A stretch of DNA of 64,000 nt from Streptomyces tateyamensis (GCF_003205575.1 NZ_PYBW01000155.1:1-64000); one strand, 5' to 3'; positions 43,336 to 52,448 are shown, numbered from the stretch's first letter. The notes: generated by a model from the letters alone, not told the origin. Numbers and translations: made by a program.

Positions 43336-43360
43336 TGGACTAGACCAAATACCCGGTCAA
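43336..43360 (-). promoter_or_regulatory. chitinase promoter with dre in the spacer
   Basis: On the minus strand, TTGACC (43355-43360) is followed after 7 bp by a dre core (43336-43347, TGGACTAGACCA on plus). The layout is identical to the dasA promoter but without a second dre. It is 116 bp before the GTG of the first chitinase. Direct repression of chitinase genes by DasR is established in S. coelicolor. Confidence 0.82.
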
Positions 43361-43485
43361 GAGGACCGGGACAGCCGCACGGCCCGACCCGCGGCAGTCG
43401 GCACCCGGGACTTGACGGCCCCTCACCCCGTATCGCATCGCGGCCGGTCAGCCGCCGGGCGGCCCGAGTCGCGGACGCCGCGCGG

Positions 43486-45303
43486 TCATCCGGATTCCAT
43501 CCGCGCTCCATCCGCCGCCCGCCCGAACGAGGCGGTCAGCGCAGGGATCCGGTAACGGCCCGCGGGGGTGGGCACCGCCAGTCCGTACTCGGCCAGCAGC
43601 TCCAGCAACTCCTCCGGGGAGCACGATACTTCGTCGGCTCCACCGGGATGCGCGGCGGCCAGCCGAGCCAACAGGGCCAGCGCCGCCGCCCCGCCCGGCG
43701 CCCGGGCCAGCCGGCGGCGCGCGGAGTCCAGCGCGGCGGCCACACCACCGCCGGCCGGGCTGAGTTCGGCCAGCCGCGCGGCCGGATCGGTCAACCGGGC
43801 GGCCAGCGCGGCCGGCCCCCGGCCCGGATGGGCGGCCAACCGGGCCGCGGCCGCCCGCAGCGCCAGTGGCAGCCCCTCACAGGCGGCCAGCACCGCCGCC
43901 TGGTCCGCCGCCACCACCGGGAGCCCGGCCAACCCGGCCTCGGCCAGCAGCCGCCGCCACAGCCGCTCCGCCTCCAGCGGCGCCAGCTGGTCCAGCGGCA
44001 CTGCCCGCACCCCGGGCAGCGCGGCCAGCCGCCCGCGGGCGGTGACCAGCACCGCGCAGCTCGGCGAGCCCGGCAGCAGCGGCGCCAGCTGCGCCTCGCC
44101 GGCGGCGTCGTCCAGCACCAGCAGCAGCCGGCGCCCCGCGCTGACCGAGCGGAACAGCGCCGCCCGCCGCTCCGGCTCCCCCGGCTGCTCGGCCGGCGCC
44201 ACCCCGAGGTCGGCGAGAAAGCGGCCGAGCACCTCACCGGGCGGCACCGGCTGCTGGTCAGCGCCGTGCAGTGCGGCGAACAGCTGCCCGTCCGGGTACT
44301 GCGCCCGCAGCCGGTGCGCCGCGTGCACGGCCAGCGCGGTCTTGCCGGTGCCGGGCGGGCCGCTGACCACCGCCACCGGCACCGCGCCGGCCCGCCGGCC
44401 CCCGCCGAGCTGGCGCACCAGTACCCGCAGCTGGGCCGAGCGTCCGGTGAAGTCCGCCAGGTCGCTGGGCAGTTGGGCGGGCACGCAGAGCGGCCGCAGG
44501 GCCGGCCCCGGCGGCCCCGCGGGCGCCGCCAGCTCCGGGTCGGCGCGCAGGATCCGGGCCTGCAGCGCGGTCACCTCCCGCCCGGGCTCCAGCCCCTGAT
44601 CGCTGATCAGCTGCCGGCGCAGCCGCCCGTAGGCGGCCAGCGCCTCGGCCGGCCGCCCGGCCCGGTGCAACGCCAGCATCAGCAGCGCGCAGAGCCGTTC
44701 GCGCTGCGGCTGGGCGGCCAGCAGCAACCGCAGTTCGGGCACCGCCTCGTGGTGCCGGCCCAGCCGCAGCGCCAGCTCCCAGTACTCCTCCTGGGCGGCC
44801 AGCCGCAGCTCGGCCAGCCGGGCCCGGTGCAGCGCGGCGAACGGCCCCGGCAGCCCGTCCAGCCCAGCCCCGCGCCAGAGCCCCAGCGCCTCCTGGAGGG
44901 TTTGCGCCGCCCGGGCCGGCTCGCCCGCCGCCTGCTCGGCCCTGGCTCGGGCCCGGGCCGCCTCGAAGGCGTGCAGGTCCAGCTCGCCGGGGGCCAGCCG
45001 GTAGGCGGTGCCGCGGGTGGCCAGCACCCCGCCCAGGCTGCGCGGCGGCCGGTCCGGGTCGAGCACCCGGCGCAGCCGGGCCACGTAGGTGGCCACCAGG
45101 GCGGGCGCGTTGACCCCGGCCCGGCTGCCCCAGACCCCCTGCACGATCTGCTCCCGGGGCACCGGCTCGCCGCCGGCCAGCAGCAGCACCGCCAGCACCG
45201 CGCGCTGCATCACGGGCCCGGCCGCCAGCAGTTGCGTGCCCCGGCGCACCCGCAGCGGCCCGAGCAGCTCGTACCGCAGGCCGGCCGCGCCCCCCGGTTC
45301 CAT
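43486..45303 (-). CDS. AfsR/SARP-family transcriptional regulator
   Basis: This 605-residue regulator has three parts. An OmpR-like winged helix (about residues 10-95; LRYELLGPLRV) and a bacterial transcriptional-activation domain (about 98-245) make the SARP half. An NB-ARC/STAND ATPase follows (P-loop GPPGTGKTALA near residue 288, Walker B LLLVLDD). It lacks the long TPR tail of full AfsR. ATG 45303 was chosen because it precedes the conserved domain and follows GGGAGAGGGGG. A dre sits 45 bp upstream. It lies directly before the chitinase genes on the same strand, so it may activate them; no antibiotic cluster is nearby. Confidence 0.87.
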   Translation of the reverse strand: MEPGGAAGLRYELLGPLRVRRGTQLLAAGPVMQRAVLAVLLLAGGEPVPREQIVQGVWGSRAGVNAPALVATYVARLRRVLDPDRPPRSLGGVLATRGTAYRLAPGELDLHAFEAARARARAEQAAGEPARAAQTLQEALGLWRGAGLDGLPGPFAALHRARLAELRLAAQEEYWELALRLGRHHEAVPELRLLLAAQPQRERLCALLMLALHRAGRPAEALAAYGRLRRQLISDQGLEPGREVTALQARILRADPELAAPAGPPGPALRPLCVPAQLPSDLADFTGRSAQLRVLVRQLGGGRRAGAVPVAVVSGPPGTGKTALAVHAAHRLRAQYPDGQLFAALHGADQQPVPPGEVLGRFLADLGVAPAEQPGEPERRAALFRSVSAGRRLLLVLDDAAGEAQLAPLLPGSPSCAVLVTARGRLAALPGVRAVPLDQLAPLEAERLWRRLLAEAGLAGLPVVAADQAAVLAACEGLPLALRAAAARLAAHPGRGPAALAARLTDPAARLAELSPAGGGVAAALDSARRRLARAPGGAAALALLARLAAAHPGGADEVSCSPEELLELLAEYGLAVPTPAGRYRIPALTASFGRAADGARMESG

Positions 45304-45347
45304 CGCCGCGCCCCCTCTCCCCCGCACCCGCGAGGTGGACCACACGG

Positions 45348-45372
45348 TGGACTAGACCATAGGCCACGTCAA
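45348..45372 (-). promoter_or_regulatory. SARP-gene promoter with dre in the spacer
   Basis: On the minus strand, TTGACG (45367-45372) is followed after 7 bp by a dre core (45348-45359, TGGACTAGACCA on plus). The same geometry occurs at the chitinase and both dasA-type promoters. DasR control of this regulator is an inference from sequence. Confidence 0.78.
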
Positions 45373-45446
45373 CACGGCCGGGGGAAAAACTTGTCGGGTC
45401 GTCGACAATCGCCGTTCGCACGGTCAGCGGACCGCGTCCGGAAAAC

Positions 45447-45481
45447 ACCGAAGGCCCGGAGGAATCCTCCGGGCCTTCGGT
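45447..45481 (-). terminator. terminator after tRNA-fMet
   Basis: The arms ACCGAAGGCCCGGAGG (45447-45462) and CCTCCGGGCCTTCGGT (45466-45481) form a 16-bp perfect stem with an AAT loop. It starts six bases past the tRNA 3' end and is followed on the minus strand by GTTTTCC, a partial T tract. Confidence 0.88.
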
Positions 45482-45486
45482 CATCG

Positions 45487-45560
45487 TAGCGGGGACAGGA
45501 TTTGAACCTGCGACCTCTGGGTTATGAGCCCAGCGAGCTACCGAGCTGCTCCACCCCGCG
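45487..45560 (-). tRNA. initiator tRNA-fMet (CAT)
   Basis: The minus-strand sequence CGCGGGGTGGAGCAGCTCGG begins a complete cloverleaf with anticodon loop CTCATAA and T-arm GGTTCAAATCC. Position 1 is C and does not pair with U72, and the anticodon stem has three G-C pairs next to the loop; both mark an initiator tRNA. The CCA end is not encoded. Confidence 0.95.
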
Positions 45561-45639
45561 TCGTTGTGGTTGAACCATAGCACGTGAGGGGACGGCCCTG
45601 CGCACACCACCGAATCGACGGTGCGCGCAGGGCCGCGCC

Positions 45640-48522
45640 TCAGGACTTGTGCTCGGCCGCCACCGCGGCGTTGATCGCGTCCTGCAGCGCCTTCTGGGCG
45701 TTGCCGTAGGCCGTCCAGTCACCCGCCTTGAGCGCGTTCTGGCTGTCGCCGTAGGCCTTCTGGATGTCGTCCAGCGCTTTCTGCAGCGCCGGGTCGGTGG
45801 TGGCCCCGCCGCTCGGCGGCGTGGTGGTCCCGCCGCCGGCGGGCGGGGTCGTGGTGCCCCCGCCGCTGGGCACCGTCCCGGTGGCCCCGGGCGCCGAGCC
45901 GAGCACACTGGTCAGCGCCTGCCCCAGGGTGTTCTCGAAGGCCACCTTGTCGTTGCCGTAGACCGCCAGCACCTTCTGCAGCACCGGGTAGTTGGCCCCG
46001 CGCCCCTTGACGTACACCGGCTCCACGTTGAGGAACCCGCCGCCGACCGGCAGCGTGAGCAGGTTGCCGTACTCCACGTCGGCGTCGCTGCCGTTCTTCA
46101 GCAGGGTCAGCTGCGGGGCCACCGCCTGGTTGGAGTTGAACTGCGACTGGACCAGTTTGGGGCCGAGCGTCTTGCTGTCGCTGGGCACCTTGAGGATCCG
46201 GATCTTCCCGTAGTCCGGGCCCGGATCGGCGTCCACCGCCATGAAGGCCGCCAGGTTGTCCCGGGTGGCCGGCACGAAGGTGCTGGTCAGCGAGAAGGTG
46301 CTGGCCGCCTGGTCCGGCATCCGCAGTGTCAGGTAGTACGGCGGCTGCGCCTGGCCCCGGTCGTTGGTCGGGTCGACCGGGACCTGCCAGATGTCCGTCC
46401 CGTTGAAGAAGGAGTTCGGGTCGGTCATGTGGTACATCCCCAGCAGGTCGCGCTGCACCTTGAACAGGTCCTGCGGGTAGCGCAGGTGCGGCAGCAGCGC
46501 GGCCGGGATCGAGCTGCGCGGCTCGACCGTGCCGGGGAAGGCCTTCATCCAGGTCTTCAGCACCGGGTCCTGGTCGTCCCACTGGTACAGCGTCACCTCG
46601 CCGGTGTACGCGTCCACCGTGGCCTTGACCGAGTTGCGGATGTAGTTGACCTGGTTCGACGCGGTCAGCACGCCGCCGCGCTGGCTGGTCAGCGAGTCCT
46701 TGGTGACGTCGCCCAGCGGGGTCTTGGAGGAGAACGGGTAGCCGTCCGAGGTGGTATAGCCGTCCAGCACCCAGGTGATCCGGCCGTTCTGCACCACCGG
46801 GTAGGCGTCGCCGTCGATCGCCAGCCAGGGCGCGACCTTCTCCACCCGCTCCTTGGGGGTGCGGTCGTAGAGCACCCGGGCGCCGTTGCCGATCGCGCCG
46901 GAGTAGAGGATCTGCGGCTCGCTGAACTTGACCGCGTAAGCCGCCCTGGTGATCGGGTTGGCCAGCGAGACGCCGCTGCCGCCCTGGTACTGGTAGGTCT
47001 TGTCGCCGCCGTCCGCGGTGTAGTCGATCTCCTGGTTGGTGCCGCCGACGATCGAGTAGGTGCCGGTGTTCTCGCCGTAGTAGATCCGCTGCTCGTAGTC
47101 GCCCAGGGTGCCGGTGGCGGGCAGGCCGGACTCGGTGAAGACCGGCTGGCCCTTGTCGTTGACCTGGTTGCCCTTGGCCGAGACTGCCCCGTACCCGTGG
47201 GTGTACTTGAAGTGGTCGTTGATCCAGTTGCGCTGCTGCACCCCGGAGAGGTCCAGCTCGCGCAGGCCGATCACGGTGTCCTGCACGCCCTGCGGGGTGT
47301 TGTACCGGTCCACGTCCAGGGTGTTCGGGAAGCCGTAGTACGAGCGCTGCTGCTCGACCTGCTCGAAGGTGGGCGAGACGATGTTCGGGTCCAGCAGCCG
47401 GATGTCCGCGATGGTCTGCGCGTCCGGGCCCAGCGCCGCCGCGTCGGTCGAGCCGTTCGGGCTGTACTGCTGGGTCTGGCTGTCCGCGATCCCGTAGGCC
47501 TGCCTGGTCGCGTCGATGTTCTTCTTCAGGTACGGCGCCTCCTTGGCCTGCTCGTTCGGCTTGACCTGGAACTGCTGCACGATCGCCGGGTAGAGCCCGC
47601 CGATCAGCACCGCCGACAGCGCCATCAGGCCGAAGCCGATCAGCGCCGGGGCCCAGGTGCGCCGCACCGGGGTGAGGAAGAAGAGCACCGCGCAGATCAG
47701 CGCCACGCAGAACAGGATGGTCTTGGCCGGCAGGTAGGCGTTGGCGTCCACGAAGCGCAGCCCGGTGTAGCCGTCAACGCCCTTGTAGGCGCCGGTCTTC
47801 ACCGCCAGCGCGTACCGGTCCAGCCAGTACGCCACCGCCTTCAGCAGCACGAACACGCCCAGCAGCACCGCCAGGTGGCCCTGCGCCCCGACGCTGGCCC
47901 GCCGCCCGGGACCCTGCAGCCGCAGCCCCCCGTACAGGTAGTGCACCAGCAGCGCGGCGATCAGCGAGACCACCACCGTGCTGAACGCGAAGCCCAGCAG
48001 GAACTCGTACCAGGGCAGGTCGAAGGCGTAGAAGGCGACGTCCCGGTGGAACTGGCTGTCCTTCACGCCGAACTGGGTGGCGTTGGTCCACAGCAGCCAC
48101 AGCCGCCACTGGCCGGCCGCCGCGGCGCCCGCGACCAGGCCGACCAGCAGCGAGACGCCGATCAGCAGCCACTTGCGGAACGGCGCGATGCCCATCCGGT
48201 ACCGGTCCAGGCTCTGCTGCTCCACCGACATCGCCGACAGCGGCGGCCGCAGCCGGTGGGCCAGCCAGATGTTCGCGCCGGTGAACAGCGCCATCAGCAG
48301 CCCGAACACGGCGAACAGGCCCAGCTTGGTCCACAGCTGGGTGCGGAACACCCCGGAGTAGTGCACCGACCTGAACCAGAGCCAGTCCGTCCAGAACCCG
48401 GAGAAGAGCACGAAGGCCAGGAAGAGCAGCGCCAGTACGCCCAGGGTCAGCAGCAGCACCCGGGCACGGCGGGAGGGCGGTCCGACCCTCGGACGGTACG
48501 CCGGACCTTCACGGTCGGGCAT
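45640..48522 (-). CDS. UPF0182 family large membrane protein
   Basis: This 960-residue protein has about seven membrane segments in its first 310 residues (for example VLLLTLGVLALLFLAFVLF). A large extracytoplasmic domain (about 320-860) and a Gly/Thr/Pro-rich C-terminal tail follow, with a last helical segment (ALQKALDDIQKAYGDSQNA). UPF0182 is conserved across actinobacteria (Rv3193c in M. tuberculosis) and has no assigned biochemical role. ATG 48522 (MPDREG) was preferred, but a TTG at 48534 with better ribosome-site spacing is possible. It is adjacent to the PPA1309/PDZ-Lon pair, as in related genomes. Confidence 0.9.
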   Translation of the reverse strand: MPDREGPAYRPRVGPPSRRARVLLLTLGVLALLFLAFVLFSGFWTDWLWFRSVHYSGVFRTQLWTKLGLFAVFGLLMALFTGANIWLAHRLRPPLSAMSVEQQSLDRYRMGIAPFRKWLLIGVSLLVGLVAGAAAAGQWRLWLLWTNATQFGVKDSQFHRDVAFYAFDLPWYEFLLGFAFSTVVVSLIAALLVHYLYGGLRLQGPGRRASVGAQGHLAVLLGVFVLLKAVAYWLDRYALAVKTGAYKGVDGYTGLRFVDANAYLPAKTILFCVALICAVLFFLTPVRRTWAPALIGFGLMALSAVLIGGLYPAIVQQFQVKPNEQAKEAPYLKKNIDATRQAYGIADSQTQQYSPNGSTDAAALGPDAQTIADIRLLDPNIVSPTFEQVEQQRSYYGFPNTLDVDRYNTPQGVQDTVIGLRELDLSGVQQRNWINDHFKYTHGYGAVSAKGNQVNDKGQPVFTESGLPATGTLGDYEQRIYYGENTGTYSIVGGTNQEIDYTADGGDKTYQYQGGSGVSLANPITRAAYAVKFSEPQILYSGAIGNGARVLYDRTPKERVEKVAPWLAIDGDAYPVVQNGRITWVLDGYTTSDGYPFSSKTPLGDVTKDSLTSQRGGVLTASNQVNYIRNSVKATVDAYTGEVTLYQWDDQDPVLKTWMKAFPGTVEPRSSIPAALLPHLRYPQDLFKVQRDLLGMYHMTDPNSFFNGTDIWQVPVDPTNDRGQAQPPYYLTLRMPDQAASTFSLTSTFVPATRDNLAAFMAVDADPGPDYGKIRILKVPSDSKTLGPKLVQSQFNSNQAVAPQLTLLKNGSDADVEYGNLLTLPVGGGFLNVEPVYVKGRGANYPVLQKVLAVYGNDKVAFENTLGQALTSVLGSAPGATGTVPSGGGTTTPPAGGGTTTPPSGGATTDPALQKALDDIQKAYGDSQNALKAGDWTAYGNAQKALQDAINAAVAAEHKS

Positions 48523-48694
48523 CTGGAAGACCAAGGCGGCACCTCTGCGGGAGTGGGGCGGACGGCGCACGGCGCCGGCGGACCGGCGGCCCACCAGAGC
48601 AACTTAACCGCCCGTCCGCCTGGTTCCCACCCACCCCCGCGCACTGCGGCCCCGCCCGCGACCCGGGGCGCCCCCGACATGTGAGGATGGGGCC

Positions 48695-49261
48695 ATGTCC
48701 GAAGCCCCTGACACCGCCGCCCAGGCCGCCGGCCTGCCGCCGGCCGCCAGCCCCCTCACCCGCGCCGCCCTGGAGATCGACGAGTACTCCGCCGGTCTCG
48801 GCTGGGACCAGCCCGCCCGCCTGTTCGCCCTGGTCGACAGCGCCCGGCTGCGCCGCACCGACCCCAAGGTGGCCAGGCAGTTGGGGCTGGAGGCCGCGCC
48901 GGAGGGCGAGCTGACCCCGGTCCTGCAGGACGAACTGCCCGACGGCATGGCGCTGGACGAGTTCCTCGGCACCATCGCCTGGCCGGACGCGGTCACCGGC
49001 TGCGCGCTGGTGGTGGAGCGGCTGATGCTCCCGCCGGGTGCCGAGAAGAGCCGGCCGGCCAACGCCAGCGAGGCGCAGATCGCCGAGTGGGTGGCCAACC
49101 ACCCCAGCCGCCAGGAGGTCCGGATTACCGCCGCGGTGCTGCGCGACGGGAAGAAGGAGACGGCGCTGCGGCTGCGGGAGAAGGACCTGGCCCGCGAGGT
49201 GCTGACCGGTCCCGAGCTGGTCCCGGGGCTGACCAAGGCGCTGCTGGCGACGTTCTCCTGA
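48695..49261 (+). CDS. PPA1309 family protein, unknown function
   Basis: This 188-residue soluble acidic protein matches the PPA1309 family as I recall it (EIDEYSAGLGWDQPARLFALV, GCALVVERLMLPP). The C-terminal half has the conserved EVRITAAVLRDGKKETALRL. No catalytic motif is visible and no function is known. Its ATG at 48695 is divergent from the UPF0182 gene. It converges on the PDZ-Lon protease gene with 13 bp between stop codons, a conserved actinobacterial arrangement. Confidence 0.85.
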   Translation: MSEAPDTAAQAAGLPPAASPLTRAALEIDEYSAGLGWDQPARLFALVDSARLRRTDPKVARQLGLEAAPEGELTPVLQDELPDGMALDEFLGTIAWPDAVTGCALVVERLMLPPGAEKSRPANASEAQIAEWVANHPSRQEVRITAAVLRDGKKETALRLREKDLAREVLTGPELVPGLTKALLATFS

Positions 49262-49274
49262 GCCTGACGACCGG

Positions 49275-50336
49275 TCAGTGCGCCGGGCAGGACGGCAGTG
49301 CCGCGTCCTGTCCGGCCCGGACCTGGCCCAGTGCCTTGAGTGCGTCGTCGAGCGTGTCCACCTTGATCAGCCGCAGCCCGGACGGGGTGTCCCGGCTCGC
49401 CTCGTCGCAGTTGTCGCTCGGGGTGAAGAAGTAGCGCGCGCCGGCCTCGCGGGCGGCGATCACCTTCATCGAGATGCCGCCGATCGGGCCGACCTTGCCG
49501 TCGTCGTCGATCGTTCCGGTGCCGGCCACGAACTTGCCGCCGGTCAGGTCGGTCGGGGTCAGCTTGTCCACGATGCCGAGCGCGAACATCAGCCCGGCGC
49601 TCGGCCCGCCGACGTCCTGCAGCCCGATGTCCACGGTGAACGGGAAGGTGTGCGAGGTCCCGGGCACGATGCCGACCATCGCCCGGTCGGCGTCCGGCGC
49701 CTTGGCGGTGACGATCGGCACGTCCTTGTGCGCCGAGCCGTCCTTGGGCGCGACGGTGAAGACCACCGTGTCGCCCGGCTTCTTCTTGGACACCAGCGGG
49801 GCCACCTGGGCGGCCGTGGTGACCTGGGCGCCGTCCACCGCGAGGAGCTGGTCGCCCGGATGCAGCTTGCCGTCGGCCGGGGCGCCGTCCACCACGCTGG
49901 AGACGATCACCTTGCTGCCCACCTGGTGGCCGAGCTGGGTCAGCGCGGCGGTCTTGGCGCTGTCCTGGGAGCTGGCGAAGTCCTGGGCGTTCTGCTGCTG
50001 GGACTGCTGCTCGGTCTCGCCCTTGGGGTAGATGGTGTCGTGCGGCACCACCAACTGGTCGTTGCGCAGCCAGCCGACCACCACCGAGACCAGGCTCGGC
50101 TCGTAGTTGGCGCCGGTGACCTGAACCGTGGTCATGTTCAGGTGGCCGGTGGTCGGGTAGGTGGTCGCCCCGGAGACGCTGATCACCGGGGTGCCGCTCT
50201 TGTCCTGGGCGCCCAGCGTGTTGTAGGTCGGCCCGGGGCTCAGCTGGGTGTAGGGCACCGGCAGCAGCACGGAGACGCAGAGCAGCGCTATGAGCGTGAG
50301 GGTCGCGGCGAGCATCGTCGCAGAGCGGCGTGGCAT
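49275..50336 (-). CDS. PDZ domain/Lon-type S16 serine protease, membrane anchored
   Basis: This 353-residue protein has one N-terminal membrane helix (about residues 8-30), a PDZ domain (about 140-215; KLHPGDQLLAVDGAQV) and a Lon-type proteolytic domain. The catalytic Ser is in GGPSAGLMFALGI and the catalytic Lys in GISMKVIAAREAGA. Homologues (YlbL/Rv3194c type) degrade membrane or secreted proteins outside the cell; YlbL clears a DNA-damage division inhibitor in Bacillus. ATG 50336 begins the basic pre-helix segment. The small membrane-protein gene lies 42 bp upstream. Confidence 0.93.
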   Translation of the reverse strand: MPRRSATMLAATLTLIALLCVSVLLPVPYTQLSPGPTYNTLGAQDKSGTPVISVSGATTYPTTGHLNMTTVQVTGANYEPSLVSVVVGWLRNDQLVVPHDTIYPKGETEQQSQQQNAQDFASSQDSAKTAALTQLGHQVGSKVIVSSVVDGAPADGKLHPGDQLLAVDGAQVTTAAQVAPLVSKKKPGDTVVFTVAPKDGSAHKDVPIVTAKAPDADRAMVGIVPGTSHTFPFTVDIGLQDVGGPSAGLMFALGIVDKLTPTDLTGGKFVAGTGTIDDDGKVGPIGGISMKVIAAREAGARYFFTPSDNCDEASRDTPSGLRLIKVDTLDDALKALGQVRAGQDAALPSCPAH

Positions 50337-50378
50337 GCCACGACAGTACGGGACCCGGTCCACCGCGCGCCCGCCGGG

Positions 50379-50561
50379 TCAGTGCCCGTCCGGCACCCGG
50401 TGGCTGCCGGTGCTGCGCTCCATCGCCGCCAGGAAACGCTCGTGCTCGGCGAGCGAGGCACCGTCCCCCGTCGCCCTCCGCGGGCGGGCGGCCCAGGCCG
50501 CCCAGAGGACGGCGATCACCCCCGCCACGACGGGGATCCCCAACCAGGCCAGCGCTGCCAT
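50379..50561 (-). CDS. small membrane protein, unknown function
   Basis: This 60-residue protein has one N-terminal membrane helix (about residues 3-24, AWLGIPVVAGVIAVLWAAW) and a polar tail with EHERFLAAMER. A GGAGGA ribosome site lies five bases before the ATG. It is immediately upstream of the PDZ-Lon gene on the same strand, and the position seems conserved in Streptomyces. It may be a substrate or accessory factor of the protease, which is inference only. Confidence 0.7.
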   Translation of the reverse strand: MAALAWLGIPVVAGVIAVLWAAWAARPRRATGDGASLAEHERFLAAMERSTGSHRVPDGH

Positions 50562-50723
50562 GTCCGTCCTCCCAGTTCGTCGTGCCTATCAGCACATTAA
50601 CCGCCCGCAGACAGAACGGTGCTGAGGCCATCCGGGTTACGGCGAGTCAGCCACTGCCACTCGGCGGGCGCATTCGTATGCCCGGTTGGGCCGAACGGTA
50701 CCCCGGGGCGGCCTGACGGGGGA

Positions 50724-51158
50724 TCAGCAGGCGCCGACCCACTCCTCGTCGCCGTCGGTGAAGACCTGGTGCTTCCAGATCGGCACCTCGTGCTTGAGGT
50801 CGTCGATCAGCTTGCGGGCCGCCGCGAAGGCCTCGCCGCGGTGCGGGCAGGAGACCGCGACGATCACCGCGGTGTCCCCGATGGCCAGCCGGCCGACCCG
50901 GTGCACCGCGGCCAGCGCCCGCACCGGGAAGTCCGCGACCACCTTCTCGGCGATCCGGCGCATCTCCTGCTCGGCGCTGGGGTGGCAGCTGTACTCCAGT
51001 GCGGCGACCGACTTGCCGCCGTCGTGGTCGCGGACGGTGCCGACGAAGAGCGTGGTGCCGCCGGCCGCGTCGTCACCGACCGCCGCGTGGACCTCGTCCA
51101 GCGAGAGCGGGGTCTCGCGGATCGCGAGCAGGCGGATGGGATCGTGGTTCTCGGACAT
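50724..51158 (-). CDS. moaE: molybdopterin synthase catalytic subunit MoaE
   Basis: This 144-residue MoaE protein converts precursor Z to molybdopterin with sulfur from MoaD. Family motifs are visible: FVGTVRDHDGG, LEYSCHPSAE, HRVGRLAIGD and PIWKHQVFTDG, with the catalytic Lys in WKHQ. The start at ATG 51158 (MSENHDP) is the most natural, although its ribosome site (GGAG) is very close; ATG 51176 is an alternative. No moaD or other moa gene is nearby. Confidence 0.93.
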   Translation of the reverse strand: MSENHDPIRLLAIRETPLSLDEVHAAVGDDAAGGTTLFVGTVRDHDGGKSVAALEYSCHPSAEQEMRRIAEKVVADFPVRALAAVHRVGRLAIGDTAVIVAVSCPHRGEAFAAARKLIDDLKHEVPIWKHQVFTDGDEEWVGAC

Positions 51159-51299
51159 GCTCCAATGATCCGCCATCGGCGGGCCGGACCGGCAATTGTC
51201 GAAGTGTCCAAGCCCAGGGCCGCGCAACCGCCCGGGCTCCGGAGGGACCAGGACGGCGCTTGCAGGCCGGGCAAGGACCGGCGGCGCTCGCGGGCCGGA

Positions 51300-52448
51300 T
51301 CAGAACCGGCGGCGCTTGCGGGCCCGGCGCACCAGCGCCGCGGTGCCCACCAGCGCGACCGTGGCCCCTGCCGCGCCCAGGCTGGTGGCGGCCTCCTTGC
51401 CGCCCAGGCGCCGCCCGGCCACCGCGTGCTTGCCCGCCACCTGGGCCAGCAGTTCGGCCAGCACCTCCTCGTTGCCGTACTTCGGCCGCCAGCCCGCCTC
51501 GTGCAGCCGGCTGCCGGAGACCACCCAGGGGTACATGGTGTACGCCAGGTCGCCGGCCGGCGCCGGGGTCAGCCCGAGCCGGTGCAGCCGGGCCGCGGTA
51601 CCCAGGGCCAGCGAGGCGGGCAGCTCCATCCGGCGGATCCCGGACAGCTCCTCCACCTCCTCCTGCTCCAGCCAGCCGTCGCAGCCCACCGTGACCTCGC
51701 CCTCGACCAGGCCGAGCGCCGCGTACTCCAGCGCACTGGCCAGGTCGTCCAGGTGGCAGAACTGCCAGCACGGCCGGGAACCGGCCACCACCAGCAGCCG
51801 GGGCGCCTCGAAGTGCCTGGTCAGCACGGTGTCCACGCCGGGGCCGACCACCACGGCCGGGCGCAGCACGGTGACCTGCAGGCCCGGGTGGGCCCGGGGC
51901 ACCCGGCGGGCCAGCCGCTCGATCTCCAGCAGGTCGCCGACCAGGCTGGCCTCCTCGGTGGCCCGCAGCTCGCCGTCCTCGGCCAGCGGCACCTCGTTGT
52001 CCGGCAGCGCGCCGTAGACCATGGCCGAGGTGCACAGCACCACCCGGGGCACCCCGGCGGCCGCAGCCGCCGTGACCACCGTCTGCGCCCCGCGCACGTT
52101 GTAGGCACTGCGGGTGCGCGGGTCGGCCTCCATCCCGAAGTCCATCGCCAGGTGCACCACCACGTCGGCCCCGCGCAGCCGCTCGGCCACCGCCGGGTCG
52201 CGCACGTCCAGCACCCGCCACTGCACCCCGGAGGCCTCGCCGCGCCGGTCGTCGATCGCCAGCACCTTGCGCACGCCGGGCGACTCGACCAACCGGGCCA
52301 CCAGCCGGGCGCCGAGCACGCCGGCCGCGCCCGTGACGGCGACGGTGAGCGGTCGGCCGCCGTAGGCTGGGGGCGCGGACCCGGGCGCCACCTGGGCCTG
52401 GTCGCCTCCGGTCAGCCCAGAGCGAACGTCCGAAGGCGGGGAACTCAC
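51300..52448 (-). CDS. NAD-dependent epimerase/dehydratase family protein
   Basis: This 382-residue extended SDR protein has the Rossmann dinucleotide motif TGAAGVLGARLV (near residue 40). The catalytic region has Ser in CTSAMVYGALPD, where Tyr follows in YG but the lysine of the usual YxxxK is not evident, so catalysis may differ. The C-terminus ends with a hydrophobic helix and a basic tail (RRARKRRRF), suggesting a membrane tether. GTG 52448 follows GGAGGA. It is divergent from the DUF2342 gene. The substrate is unknown. Confidence 0.82.
   Translation of the reverse strand: MSSPPSDVRSGLTGGDQAQVAPGSAPPAYGGRPLTVAVTGAAGVLGARLVARLVESPGVRKVLAIDDRRGEASGVQWRVLDVRDPAVAERLRGADVVVHLAMDFGMEADPRTRSAYNVRGAQTVVTAAAAAGVPRVVLCTSAMVYGALPDNEVPLAEDGELRATEEASLVGDLLEIERLARRVPRAHPGLQVTVLRPAVVVGPGVDTVLTRHFEAPRLLVVAGSRPCWQFCHLDDLASALEYAALGLVEGEVTVGCDGWLEQEEVEELSGIRRMELPASLALGTAARLHRLGLTPAPAGDLAYTMYPWVVSGSRLHEAGWRPKYGNEEVLAELLAQVAGKHAVAGRRLGGKEAATSLGAAGATVALVGTAALVRRARKRRRF

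Noticed and set aside
43486..45303. SARP gene as the marker of an antibiotic biosynthetic cluster
   Set aside because: No synthase, tailoring or resistance genes lie around it. The neighbours are chitinases and a tRNA.
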